Below are positions 43,395 through 52,481 of a stretch of DNA of 64,000 nucleotides, piece after piece; positions within the stretch are counted from its first letter, which is position 1, and each line of letters begins with the position of its first letter. Position numbers and translations under genes: made by a program. Under the pieces are notes generated by a model. It ran no database searches and was not told the origin of the DNA. It worked only from the letters and a program-made list of their open reading frames with translations. The DNA lies in NCBI GenBank assembly GCA_002499085.1, contig DAKD01000002.1, forward strand, positions 9,069 to 73,068, in the 5' to 3' direction. The stretch is from Methanomassiliicoccales archaeon UBA280 (GTDB taxonomy: Archaea > Thermoplasmatota > Thermoplasmata > SG8-5).

Positions 43395-44918
43395 TCATGA
43401 TTTTAATAGGGGATCACCTATATAATTTAAATAATAATGTTCAAAATACCACCCAGCACCCCCATCAGATTCTACTGAATAATCTCCTACTGGATTTGGT
43501 AATTCACTCCAAGTTGTGCCCCATGAAATAAGAGATTCCCCTATACTTTTTTCTAAATTTAGGGTATTAAAGAATCCCTGAGAACCCGGTGCTCCACCTC
43601 CCGCTACTGATGAATACCCAAAGCAACCAAGCCCCCATCCAACATTATTGAATGAAAAATACCCTGCAAGATAATAATAGCCTTCCAGATTTCCAGTGCC
43701 AATGTTATCTGAGCCATCTCTTTCAATGAATCTAGTTGTCCGGCAGCAGGTCATAAATGTAAATGGAACTGATATTTTAAGCTGAGTTAAATCTGGCGGA
43801 TGAATTGAATCCGCGTTTGAGTTTATAAATATCCCATTATAATCTGAATGACCTACAATAACGCAGAAATTAAAATGATATGAAGGATATGGCGGATTCC
43901 TTATTGCTTGGCTAGGTAATCCTAAAGCCTCATTTGTTGATGGGTTGAGATAATACGTGCTTTTATCCACCATTAAAGAATTGTCATTGCCATATGGGGC
44001 ATAATTAGTTATCAAATTTTCCTTTATTATAGTCGTATCTAAATTATACCATCCACTGTCTATAATACATGCAGCAGACCTGCCAAACCAAACTCCATAG
44101 GTATAATCTAACGCTCTAGAGAAATAATTATTTAAATAAATGGCCATCTCATCAAGGTCGTCGGAACTTGTGGGAGGTCGTAACAGACCGATAAATATTT
44201 CAGGGTCATTTTCTCTTGCATTCGCAATGTCGTTGATTGGAATTTCATATAGTCCATTCTGGTTACTATCCACCCAAGTTCCATCCATATCCTCATAAAA
44301 TAAACTTGATAATGCACCCGATGAAGTGGTCGGGTCTTGCCCAGGTAAACCAGGAAGGTACCCTTCATCAATAAAAGCCATCGGCATATCCCCAACCAAT
44401 ACCGCGCCGACCATCCCGTTTAGGTAGTTCGCTTTGATGTTGGCCTTCACCTGCACCGCCGATGTCCAGGTCCCGGATATGATCTTCGTCCCAAGCTCAG
44501 CATATTCCCCCATCTTCAGGGAATACGTCCTCAGGTCCGGTGAGCCGGATTGTAACTCGCTGAACAATTCAGTATCGACGTAATACCCGACCCAGCCAGG
44601 GCTAGAGGGGTCCGTCGGGTCCGTCCCGTACGCCCCTGCGTTCCCCGGCCCGCACTCCTGCCAGTACGTCAACCCGTCCCCATCATCTCCAATACCGCCC
44701 TGCGTGATGTCGAACCACAGCTCGCAGTCGTCCTGGTCCCCGTCGTAGAGGTCCTCCTCGCCCGATACGTGGCCGTAGCCGTTGGGGTCGTCGAGGTAGT
44801 CGTCGCCGGACCAGCGGGCGGTCCTGAGGCATATTGTTATGTCATGCTCCCTGGCCATATTCTCCCGGATAGCCTTCCGGCGCTGTTCGGTCATTCTGCG
44901 AAGCACAAGGTCGAACAT
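43395..44918 (-). CDS. Gingipain-like (C25/caspase-fold) putative cysteine peptidase
   Basis: A 507-residue protein. The N-terminal ~100 residues are Asp/Gly-rich, like TSP3 repeats. A C25-like domain (about 110-507) then shows a VGDMPMAF strand, a candidate catalytic His in VIVGHSDYNG and a candidate Cys in TFMTCCRTTRF, the His-Cys order of gingipains. No signal peptide is visible at the start, odd for this family. The first ~170 codons are GC-rich and the rest AT-rich, with a sharp change near 44390. GGAGGAAG precedes the ATG. Activity is inferred. Confidence 0.6.
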   Translation of the reverse strand: MFDLVLRRMTEQRRKAIRENMAREHDITICLRTARWSGDDYLDDPNGYGHVSGEEDLYDGDQDDCELWFDITQGGIGDDGDGLTYWQECGPGNAGAYGTDPTDPSSPGWVGYYVDTELFSELQSGSPDLRTYSLKMGEYAELGTKIISGTWTSAVQVKANIKANYLNGMVGAVLVGDMPMAFIDEGYLPGLPGQDPTTSSGALSSLFYEDMDGTWVDSNQNGLYEIPINDIANARENDPEIFIGLLRPPTSSDDLDEMAIYLNNYFSRALDYTYGVWFGRSAACIIDSGWYNLDTTIIKENLITNYAPYGNDNSLMVDKSTYYLNPSTNEALGLPSQAIRNPPYPSYHFNFCVIVGHSDYNGIFINSNADSIHPPDLTQLKISVPFTFMTCCRTTRFIERDGSDNIGTGNLEGYYYLAGYFSFNNVGWGLGCFGYSSVAGGGAPGSQGFFNTLNLEKSIGESLISWGTTWSELPNPVGDYSVESDGGAGWYFEHYYLNYIGDPLLKS

Positions 44919-45324
44919 TCTTCCTCCGATTCTCCTAGGTTAGCTATAATGGACTCCCTGAAATATATAGTTGTTGATTCGAAGCCCCGGGAACCGCCGG
45001 CCGGCAATTGCCGGCGCAAGTAGAATTGGCTGGGTGCATGAACCCAACGGAAATTGTACGACGGCCCGGCTCCCGTTCTGTATGCTGAATCAGGGCCGTG
45101 AATCCCTGGCAGATGGAGGCAAGAGGTGAATCCGCACCTGAATCACAACAACCACAAGGATTCGCCATGATTTCGGGCTTCACTCTCCTCATTTATCAAC
45201 AATAGCCCGAAATTGGACGGGCTCACGCCTTTCGAATTAGATCACAAAGTGAGTCCGCCCAGATTGTCAGTGCAATGTATCGCACAATCAAAGATTCCGT
45301 AATCAGCTCATGTTGACGATGTGA

Positions 45325-45882
45325 TTACGGTTTGAAATGCTCTGCGTATCGTTCTATGAGCTTCGCCTTCCTGTACGGGGGCATCACCAGATAGCCCGGG
45401 TGCCTGGACATGTCGAACGGCGGTTTCTTGAACTCTGCCGGTTCCATGAAGCCCAAGTCCTTGAAGAACTTGCTCGCCTCGGGAGTCAGAGGCTTTGTGA
45501 CCAGGTATCCGACGCATTGCTGGGAGCTGAGTATCAGCAGCTTGAAGCCTATCTTGCGCTTCCTCATTGAGGGGAGGGTCTCTATCGCCCTGAGAGCCCA
45601 TATGGCCATGCCGTCCGAGGCATTGGTCTCCCATTCCTCGAGGAACACCCATGAGACAATGTCCCCGGCCCTTGCAGCGACTATGAAAATCGGCCTCGGA
45701 AATTTCCTCAGCCATATCTTGAAGGTCTTCTCGTAGCCGATTATGCCCAGGCCCCTGAAGAACTCGAACCCGCCGCCTGAAAAACGCCCGTCCTCCATCC
45801 CCAGAATCCTGAATTTATTTACCTCCGATGCGTCTTCGAGCTTGTAGAATATCAGGTCTGAGGATCTGGCAAGTTCCAGCAA
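45325..45882 (-). CDS. GNAT-like putative N-acetyltransferase
   Basis: A 185-residue protein. The C-terminal half has a GNAT-like end (SSQQCVGYLVTKPLTPEASKFFKDLGF, about 118-145), where a helix is followed by the strand typical of acetyl-CoA-binding proteins. The canonical Q/R-x-x-G-x-G/A loop is not obvious, so this may be a divergent or inactive member. It lies 101 bases after the signalling operon and may be independent of it. Upstream of it in the minus direction no clear TATA box is seen. Confidence 0.5.
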   Translation of the reverse strand: MLELARSSDLIFYKLEDASEVNKFRILGMEDGRFSGGGFEFFRGLGIIGYEKTFKIWLRKFPRPIFIVAARAGDIVSWVFLEEWETNASDGMAIWALRAIETLPSMRKRKIGFKLLILSSQQCVGYLVTKPLTPEASKFFKDLGFMEPAEFKKPPFDMSRHPGYLVMPPYRKAKLIERYAEHFKP

Positions 45883-45983
45883 TGATTCACCTTCGGATTA
45901 CCGTACGGGAACAAAATAGGCTGAACGCCTGTGCGTCCAGCCTTGTCCGGGTGCCGCTTTTCACTGCGGCATTAGCGTCCGTC

Positions 45984-46595
45984 TCAGTCCGTGTACATGA
46001 CCCACACGTCCGCGTTGTTCCTGAGTATCATGTTCAGGTCAGTGCGGGATATCTGGGCCTTCTCCAGGAGAATGGGCATCCACTCGTCCGGGGCGATTTT
46101 CCTGGTTCCGTCCTCCCAGACTGCGGCTATCTGCCCTATCTTCAGGGGCTTTCCCGCGATCTTGATCCGGTCGGCTGCGGCGTTCCTGAAGGTCTGGTGG
46201 ATGATGCACATAGAGTTTATCGTGCCGGGCTTGTAAACCGAGTTGTAGTACTCGGCCACGTCGGCGTGTATCTTTGAGAATGTGCCTATCCTCTTGGTGT
46301 ACTCCTGCCATCCCTTGGTGAACGGGCACTTGGTTGTCACGGCGCAGTGAGGCGTTATCGTTATAACGTCCTCGAACGCCGAGATTATGGATTCGCCCTT
46401 CACGAGGGAGTCCAGGAACTGGTCCCAGGTCTTGTACTCCTCCTCGGGCATGCTCTTCGCCAGGGATGTGGCCAGGCTGACCAGGTAATTGTTCATTCCA
46501 CTGGCGCCCTGCTTGTCGGCTATGTCCTCGAGGAACAGGCAGGCTGCCACGTCCACGAACGGGTTGTCGTCTATCAGAAATTTTCTTTCGCTCAT
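45984..46595 (-). CDS. Unknown protein, paralogue 1 of a C-x-I-H-Q family
   Basis: A 203-residue soluble protein. It shares with the next gene upstream the block V-A-E-x-Y-N...C-(I/V)-I-H-Q-x-F-R (about residues 118-143) and a similar C-terminal helix. The invariant Cys and His four residues apart could bind metal, heme or a thiol cofactor, which is a guess. The ATG at 46595 is eight bases behind AGGAGG; ATG 46601 is too close to it. It is the last gene of the signalling operon. Confidence 0.6.
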   Translation of the reverse strand: MSERKFLIDDNPFVDVAACLFLEDIADKQGASGMNNYLVSLATSLAKSMPEEEYKTWDQFLDSLVKGESIISAFEDVITITPHCAVTTKCPFTKGWQEYTKRIGTFSKIHADVAEYYNSVYKPGTINSMCIIHQTFRNAAADRIKIAGKPLKIGQIAAVWEDGTRKIAPDEWMPILLEKAQISRTDLNMILRNNADVWVMYTD

Positions 46596-46606
46596 GTTCA
46601 TGCCTC

Positions 46607-47239
46607 CTACTTGTCGTCCTCCGACTCGCCCCTGAGCCTTGCGCCGCGCATCATTATTGCATACACGCAGGCGTAGTTCCTCAGCAAGCTTCGGACATAT
46701 TCCGGGTTGATGCCAATCTTCTTCAGCGCGTCCTCGGTTATCTTCGTCTCGCCGGAGAATCCGCGATTCGCCAGCTGCACGCAGTCAAGGCTCTGGTCCG
46801 CGATCGAAATGTTCTTCGCGACCTCTTCCCTGAACCTCTGGTGGATGACGCAGAAGTTGCATACCGCTGTGTCCCTCACGCTGTTGTTGTATTCTTCCGC
46901 GACAGCCGAGTCAGCGCGGGGCAGTTCGCCCACGCTGTACCTTATCCTCACTATCGTCGGATTGAAGACGCAGGTCTCCAGGGCATAAATGTACCCCACA
47001 ACATCGCCGTCGACGTCCGTTATGGCCAGATCGGTCAAGGCCGTTACACTTCCCTCGATCGAGAAGGCGGTCCGCCCCTCTCTCAACGCCACGTTGAAAG
47101 AAGGCCAGCCCATGTACGCTTCCTTTCCCATTCTCTTGGCCAGGCTTTCACCTACTCTAGCCCAGTATTGGATGGTGCCTTCGACACCAGCCTTCTCGCT
47201 CATATCCTGAATGAGCGAGACCAATGCTACATCGAGCAA
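46607..47239 (-). CDS. Unknown protein, paralogue 2 of a C-x-I-H-Q family
   Basis: A 210-residue soluble protein paralogous to the following gene (FCVIHQRFREEVAKNISIA against MCIIHQTFRNAAADRIKIA). The start is TTG at 47239, immediately after the stop of the coiled-coil gene and behind a near-perfect AGGAGGTGA, so the rare start is well supported. An insertion relative to the paralogue (about 70-90) contains a predicted beta hairpin. A sensory role is inferred only from operon context. Confidence 0.6.
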   Translation of the reverse strand: MLDVALVSLIQDMSEKAGVEGTIQYWARVGESLAKRMGKEAYMGWPSFNVALREGRTAFSIEGSVTALTDLAITDVDGDVVGYIYALETCVFNPTIVRIRYSVGELPRADSAVAEEYNNSVRDTAVCNFCVIHQRFREEVAKNISIADQSLDCVQLANRGFSGETKITEDALKKIGINPEYVRSLLRNYACVYAIMMRGARLRGESEDDK

Positions 47240-49894
47240 CTATTTCACCTCCTTTTTGCTCCTACTATTTTCTGTTTTATCCATTTGTTCGACATTGATT
47301 CTCTGATAAAGCTCCAGCCTGCCCTTTGTCAGAATGCCCACGTGTCCGGAGTCTATGAGCACCCTCAGGGCGCGCAGCAGGGCGAATCTCTTCATGCCCT
47401 TTCCGACCTTGGACTGGATACCTGAGACTGTCATGCCTTCGGGGCTTATCGCGCCGAGGACCGCTTTTTCTTCCTCGGACAGTTCCCCGATTGTTTTCCT
47501 TATGATTGGCAGTTCGTCCTCCAGGGATTTTGGCGGCTCTTCCCTCGCAGGTTCCTCCGGAATTGGCTCGGGAGCCTGTTCACGCACGGGCGGTTTCTCC
47601 CCGGTCTCGGCTTTTATTGCCTCGGGCTGGGGTTCCTCCACCCAGGCAGTTCCCTTCCGGGTCTTTTTCTCCTTTGCCTTCTTTCCCTTTTTCCGGGCTT
47701 TGGCCGGCTTTTCCTTCACGGGTTTACCGGTTGCGGGCGGTTCTTCCCCGGGCTCGGCCGCTGCCTCTTCGGGTTTCTTCGGTTCCGGCTCGGGCGGCTC
47801 TTCGGCGGCCGGCTCTTCTTCCGGTTCCTCATGCTTCTCTTCCTTCGGCTCCGGCACTGCCTCGGGTTCCGCTGCTGGCGCGTCCCCGGTCCGGGGCTCT
47901 TCCGGTTTGTCATCCTGCTCCCTGGCCTTGGTTTTCCTGCCCTTTTTCTTCTTCTGCGGTCCGGCAGGCTCTTCCCCGGCACTTCCTAGCTTCTCCTCCA
48001 ACTCCCTGTCCAGGGTGGAGTATTTGATCCGCTTGCCTGACTTCTTCTCAATCAGCTTTTTACCCTCGACAAGTCTGGCAATGCCTTCCGCGACCCGGGC
48101 AGCGTCAAGTCCCGATTCCTTTGCAATGGCGGTTTTCGTGTCCTTGCCATTTCTGACACATTCAAGTATCTTCTCGCAGGCCTCATTGAGGTCCGGAGAG
48201 GTTTCGGCCGGTTCGGATTCAAGAGCAGGCATCTCGCCCGGGGCGAGAAGCATGGCACCGCCTTCCTCCGGTGCCTCGGCAGGCAGTGTTTCCTCGGCTG
48301 CAGTTATGCTTTCCTTCATCTCAAGCTGGGCTTTCAGAAGCGCAATTTCCGTGGACATGTTCATCATGCGCTCCAGCGAGTCCTCGACCTTGATTCTCAG
48401 GGCGTCAATGTCCTCCCTGTCCGCCTTTGTCGCAAGCGTTGTATTCCGGGTCTCCTCCAGCATCTCGCTGAGCTCCAGATTCCTTGCGTTGAAGTTGGCT
48501 GACATTGCGGCGACCATCTGATTGGTAGTTTCAGCCAGCTTCTCTAGCTTGGCCATATCCTTTGTGAGCTTCGTCGCCCTGTCCACCGCGAACTCCTGGC
48601 TCTTGACCTTGATCATGCCCTTGAAGTTCTTGGCCTTGTGATGGGGCACGGTCTCGAGCAGCTTGTCCAGAAGAACATCGTACGTGGTCTGTATCTGCTT
48701 GGCAGATATCAGGTTGGCCTCGATGGATTTTGCGAGGCTGTCAGTGACAATCTTGCGCCCGTCGAACTTGAACAGCTCGCTTCCGCTCGTCTTGAGCCTG
48801 ACTTCCTCAAGGGCCGAGCGTGCAATGCGCTCCGCATCCTGGTAGCCCTTGGTCTTGGTTATCTCATGGTGAATGTCGTCCAATATCGCCTGATAGACAA
48901 TCTCCAGAATTGTGGGCGGTATCTTGGAAACGCTGAGGCTCTCGCCGTATCCAGAGTCCTCCATTATGTCCTGGACCCTTTCGGATATCTTGGATATATC
49001 CTTCTCGAATCTCTTCAGGGCGTCTTCCTCGCCGGTTTTGCTCAGTATTCTCCTCAGGTCGGAGACTGTCCTGTCAATCCTGGATTCCAGCATATCCAGC
49101 CTGTTCGCCACGATGCCGTCGTCAGCTGCGGGTTTGGACTGGGGTTGGACATCGCCGACGATCTCGCGAACCATTGCTTCGATTTCCTCCCGGCTGAGGC
49201 CGGGCGGCGCAGCTGGGGATTCGGATTCCCTTGCTGCAGGCGCCTCTTCAGCGTCTATGTCGGGAATGGATTCGCTCTCCGGCAGCGGAGCGTAATGCTT
49301 CTTGGGCAGCTTGGGGGCGGGGAGCGGCAGCATATCGATTGCCCTGGGGCGGCCGTCCGGCATTCGCGGCGATGGGAGCTCCGGTCCGGGTTCCGAGGCA
49401 GGTTGCGGTTCGGGCGCCCGGGGTTCGGCCGGTTTCTCCGCGGCAACCTCTCTCTCTACCTTGCTCAGCCTATCCAGTTCCTTCCTGTGCCTGTCGATCT
49501 CCATCCTCAGGACAGTTCTGACTTCCTCCAGTTCCCTCCCGTGCTGCTCCTCCCTGTCCTGCATGGTCCTGGACATCGCTTCCACTTGGTCCCTGAACTG
49601 GCCCTTCAGCTCGAGTATGGCAGATTCAAGTTTGCCGTTTCCGGGTTCGGTTTTTTCCTCCTTCCCGGTCTTGGCTTTTATCTTGGACCCGCAGTGCCTC
49701 TCGTGGAGACGGCGCGTGTTCTCGTTCTTCATGGACTTTCCGCAAAACTGGCAGTTTGAAGCGGTCTTCCTGGGCGGGGGAGGCGTTTCCGGCTGAACCG
49801 GTTCCTTCAAAATGGGTTGCTCGGCCTTGCTGGGTTTAGCCTTGGCTTTGGCACTCTGCTTCTGTTTCTTCGGTTTTTTCTTCGGCATTCCCAT
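47240..49894 (-). CDS. Large zinc-finger, coiled-coil protein with winged-helix domains
   Basis: An 884-residue protein. A Lys/Pro-rich N-terminus leads to a C2HC finger (CQFCGKSM...RLHERHC, about 48-70), then a coiled coil (about 85-160), a Pro/Glu linker, and a long helical region (about 235-540). A first winged-helix (about 570-640), a very Glu/Pro/Lys-rich linker (about 650-790) and a second winged-helix (about 800-870) complete it. It looks like an architectural or scaffold protein linking DNA to the neighbouring ATPase and roadblock proteins; this is inference from context. Confidence 0.65.
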   Translation of the reverse strand: MGMPKKKPKKQKQSAKAKAKPSKAEQPILKEPVQPETPPPPRKTASNCQFCGKSMKNENTRRLHERHCGSKIKAKTGKEEKTEPGNGKLESAILELKGQFRDQVEAMSRTMQDREEQHGRELEEVRTVLRMEIDRHRKELDRLSKVEREVAAEKPAEPRAPEPQPASEPGPELPSPRMPDGRPRAIDMLPLPAPKLPKKHYAPLPESESIPDIDAEEAPAARESESPAAPPGLSREEIEAMVREIVGDVQPQSKPAADDGIVANRLDMLESRIDRTVSDLRRILSKTGEEDALKRFEKDISKISERVQDIMEDSGYGESLSVSKIPPTILEIVYQAILDDIHHEITKTKGYQDAERIARSALEEVRLKTSGSELFKFDGRKIVTDSLAKSIEANLISAKQIQTTYDVLLDKLLETVPHHKAKNFKGMIKVKSQEFAVDRATKLTKDMAKLEKLAETTNQMVAAMSANFNARNLELSEMLEETRNTTLATKADREDIDALRIKVEDSLERMMNMSTEIALLKAQLEMKESITAAEETLPAEAPEEGGAMLLAPGEMPALESEPAETSPDLNEACEKILECVRNGKDTKTAIAKESGLDAARVAEGIARLVEGKKLIEKKSGKRIKYSTLDRELEEKLGSAGEEPAGPQKKKKGRKTKAREQDDKPEEPRTGDAPAAEPEAVPEPKEEKHEEPEEEPAAEEPPEPEPKKPEEAAAEPGEEPPATGKPVKEKPAKARKKGKKAKEKKTRKGTAWVEEPQPEAIKAETGEKPPVREQAPEPIPEEPAREEPPKSLEDELPIIRKTIGELSEEEKAVLGAISPEGMTVSGIQSKVGKGMKRFALLRALRVLIDSGHVGILTKGRLELYQRINVEQMDKTENSRSKKEVK

Positions 49895-49899
49895 CCCTG

Positions 49900-50691
49900 T
49901 TAGACGAATGACTTGAGCTTCCTTTCCACCTCAGGAACCCAGGTCTTCCTGCACTCATCCGCCACTATGTCGCCGCTTCTGGCCTTGATGTGCGACTCGA
50001 TTATGCGGTCAATGAATTTGAGCCAGTCCTTCTCCTTCATGTATGCGGGGCTGGTGCCCATCTCGTTCATTGTCACTGTGATTATCTCGTCCACCGCGCC
50101 TATGCCGACAACGCTCCCTATCTTCTGCTTCAGGAATTTCAACAGTTCCATGTTCCTCTTGTACTCGCGCGTCTCGTCGAACTTCTCCACGAACAGCTGC
50201 CTGGTAAGCTTTGCCAGCTCATCCGTGACCGCTTTATCGTAGCCTGTGAGATTCTCGGGCGTTATTGGTTTCTGTTCGAACAGGTGGTTCAGCACAGTGC
50301 TTCCGTTTATGAGATTGGTTATGGTCGGAGCCATCGAGTCTAGGGACAGCGGCTTTGAGAATATCGAGGCAAGGAAACAGTTCGAGCCGACACCGGATAT
50401 CACTATCGAGCCTGAATCGTACTGCTGGATGCTTACCTTCAGATTGTAGGCCTGGAGCTGGCCGCAGACATAGCTCAGGTTGCCCTTCAGCAGGTTGAGG
50501 AATTTGAACTGGACTGGGTCGAGCATCTGGGGGATTATGGAGGCAAATATCCTCCCGTCAACTCCGACGAACATAATTATGTCAATTCCGTTGTCATCCT
50601 TGATGCGCTTCAGCTCCATGTCGAACATGTGCTTGAGCTGGACAACCGTCTTGGCTTCCATTCTCTTGTCGATTTTCTTGTGGTCTACCAT
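49900..50691 (-). CDS. Roadblock/LC7-like protein with helical C-terminal domain
   Basis: A 263-residue protein. Residues about 20-135 have the roadblock/longin-like pattern: a helix, then IIMFVGVDGRIFAS, and YDSGSIVISGVGSNCFLASIF. The rest is helical and acidic/basic mixed. Roadblock proteins bind small GTPases or ATPase motors and regulate them. Immediate neighbours are a KaiC-like ATPase (20 bases upstream) and the coiled-coil protein (5 bases downstream), so they probably form one complex. Confidence 0.65.
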   Translation of the reverse strand: MVDHKKIDKRMEAKTVVQLKHMFDMELKRIKDDNGIDIIMFVGVDGRIFASIIPQMLDPVQFKFLNLLKGNLSYVCGQLQAYNLKVSIQQYDSGSIVISGVGSNCFLASIFSKPLSLDSMAPTITNLINGSTVLNHLFEQKPITPENLTGYDKAVTDELAKLTRQLFVEKFDETREYKRNMELLKFLKQKIGSVVGIGAVDEIITVTMNEMGTSPAYMKEKDWLKFIDRIIESHIKARSGDIVADECRKTWVPEVERKLKSFV

Positions 50692-50711
50692 CGAAGCCCT
50701 CCGTTAGGCCT

Positions 50712-51587
50712 TCACTTGAGCCCGTACGAGTCGAACATCACCTGGAGCACTTCCTCGGGCGAGTAGTTGTATGTCCAGGTCTCCTTCATCTTCTTCAACT
50801 TGGAAATCACACTCTCCGGCGCCTTGATGAATTCGGCTGTCTTGATGGCCTCGTCGAACACCTTGCTGAAGTCCTCCCCTTCGTCGGCTTTGACTGCCTC
50901 GGCCGGCGATGTTCGGATGATTGCCCCCGCGCCCCGGGCGAATATGTACGGGTACACGCCCTCACCGTGATGGGTTCCCCTCATCTTGATGATCTTCAGT
51001 GTTCTGTTGAAAGCCCCGCCGATGGGATAGTATTCGAGGTTTATTGCGCCATCGGCCAGGTAGACGGGAAGCAGAACGTCCTCGCCGATTATCTCCCCGG
51101 GCCTTGAATGCTCTTCAACCGTGGCCATGACAACGCCGAGTTCCTTGAGCGTGTAGAAAAGCTTGCCTATCATCTCCCTCTGGGCCAGCTTGTCCTCGGT
51201 GGCCCATATAACAGGGGTCATCGGATCGATTACAACCCTGGTCTTGATGTCGTAGTCGCTCCTTGCCTTCACGAGCTGGGGGATCTGTTCGTCAATCATC
51301 TTCTTGAAGTTCTTTCCTTTCAGATGGATGAAGAACAGCGATTTCTCGTAATGCTTCTTCATGTCCCAGCCCAGCATTTCAGCTTCCTTCATCAGCTGTT
51401 CGGGCGACTCTTCCATGGTCACGTAAAGGCCCTGCTCGCCGTTCTCTATCCCGTGCATCAGGAACTGCATTGCAAAGGTGGTCTTTCCGGTACCGCTGGA
51501 ACCCACGATGACTATGGCCGTGTTGTCCCGCACTCCGCCTTCGATGAGCTGGTCAAGCCCAAATATCCCAGTCTTTATTCTCGACAT
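50712..51587 (-). CDS. KaiC-like RecA-superfamily ATPase, single domain
   Basis: A 291-residue protein. The archaeal KaiC start (KTGIFGLDQLIEGGV) is followed by Walker A GSSGTGKTT, the catalytic-Glu region TMEES, and Walker B in TRVVIDPMTP. A conserved KMRGTHHGEG segment near residue 215 is typical of KaiC-like ATPases such as FlaH/ArlH. A C-terminal extension (about 235-291) is helical. Such ATPases act as nucleotide-dependent switches in signalling. The start at 51587 is behind GGAGG and lies two bases after the V4R gene. Confidence 0.85.
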   Translation of the reverse strand: MSRIKTGIFGLDQLIEGGVRDNTAIVIVGSSGTGKTTFAMQFLMHGIENGEQGLYVTMEESPEQLMKEAEMLGWDMKKHYEKSLFFIHLKGKNFKKMIDEQIPQLVKARSDYDIKTRVVIDPMTPVIWATEDKLAQREMIGKLFYTLKELGVVMATVEEHSRPGEIIGEDVLLPVYLADGAINLEYYPIGGAFNRTLKIIKMRGTHHGEGVYPYIFARGAGAIIRTSPAEAVKADEGEDFSKVFDEAIKTAEFIKAPESVISKLKKMKETWTYNYSPEEVLQVMFDSYGLK

Positions 51588-51589
51588 TT

Positions 51590-52480
51590 CTATTCCTCCA
51601 TATCGCTTTTCACTTGCTTTGAAAGTAATTCGGCAAAGCTCTTGCTCTTTTTTGCCTCGTCGGCAAGATTCACTATGTCTTTCTCCTTCACGTCCCATAA
51701 CGGTTCCTTGTCAGCAGTCTCGGTGAAGGCCTCCGCAAAGGATGTCGAGGCGGATATGGCATTGGAGATCTTTGCCATGTCCCTCCAAGGCGGCTCGAAG
51801 TCCTCCTCGGTCGCGCCCATTCCTTCGCCGTATTTGTGATATGTCTCGCCAATCTCCGTGATCCGATAGTCATCGTTCAGTATTTTGTATCTTTTCAGGA
51901 TATTCATCCTGAAGAGAATTTCCTCGTCGGCCATTTCCAGTGCCTGGGATATTTGATCGCGGCCCCTGCCGTCGATTATGCTTGTGATGATTGATTTGTC
52001 TATCTCGTCCAGGGCCAACTGATAGACTGCCAGTGGCTGCAGAGATACTGCGAACTCGCAACGGGCGTCGCCTGCGTTGCGGCATGCTGTCTCTTCGACA
52101 GTTCCGGGCAGGCTCAGGTCCTTCGAGAAGAAATGGCCCAGTGATTCCGCTGTGATGTAGCAGGTCTTCTTCCCTTTCACATGGGGGTAGAGTCTGCATA
52201 TAGGCGAGTTGGCAATCGCAAAATCGAATCTGAAGATGTCGTTTCGGATGATCTCGAGCTGGCCTATGCCGATCTTGTCAAACAGGTCCCTCATGAACTG
52301 GAAGATGGCCGTATTGCTCGCTTCCTGCACGCTCATGCACTTGAGCAACTTGCGCGTCTCTTTGGGAGGCACCCGCGATGTTTTTATTGCAGTGGCAACG
52401 GCAGATTCCAGTTTTGTCAGAGAGCCCAGTGATGCTATGGTTTCGGCGAAGCTGCTGAATTCGTTCGGGCTGCGGTTCAT
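51590..52480 (-). CDS. V4R-domain sensor protein with winged-helix-like C-terminal part
   Basis: A 296-residue protein. A V4R (4-vinyl reductase-like) domain spans about 25-165, with the typical Cys-containing end KGKKTCYIT...ETACRNAGDARCEFAV. V4R domains bind small hydrophobic ligands or metals in sensor proteins. A winged-helix-like segment (about 170-225) and a helical tail follow. The start lies one base after the stop of the upstream gene. It could be the signal-input component of the operon, which is inference. Confidence 0.75.
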   Translation of the reverse strand: MNRSPNEFSSFAETIASLGSLTKLESAVATAIKTSRVPPKETRKLLKCMSVQEASNTAIFQFMRDLFDKIGIGQLEIIRNDIFRFDFAIANSPICRLYPHVKGKKTCYITAESLGHFFSKDLSLPGTVEETACRNAGDARCEFAVSLQPLAVYQLALDEIDKSIITSIIDGRGRDQISQALEMADEEILFRMNILKRYKILNDDYRITEIGETYHKYGEGMGATEEDFEPPWRDMAKISNAISASTSFAEAFTETADKEPLWDVKEKDIVNLADEAKKSKSFAELLSKQVKSDMEE

Positions 52481-52481
52481 T

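Noticed and set aside
45125..45172. A possible fourth, shortened copy of the dispersed repeat
   Set aside because: Only the ends (GGTGAA and TTCGCCATGATT) agree with copy A and the central stem is missing, so the match is too weak to list.
44944..45192. An 82-codon minus-strand frame in the 44919-45324 spacer
   Set aside because: No SD, promoter or family similarity. The spacer shows no convincing gene.
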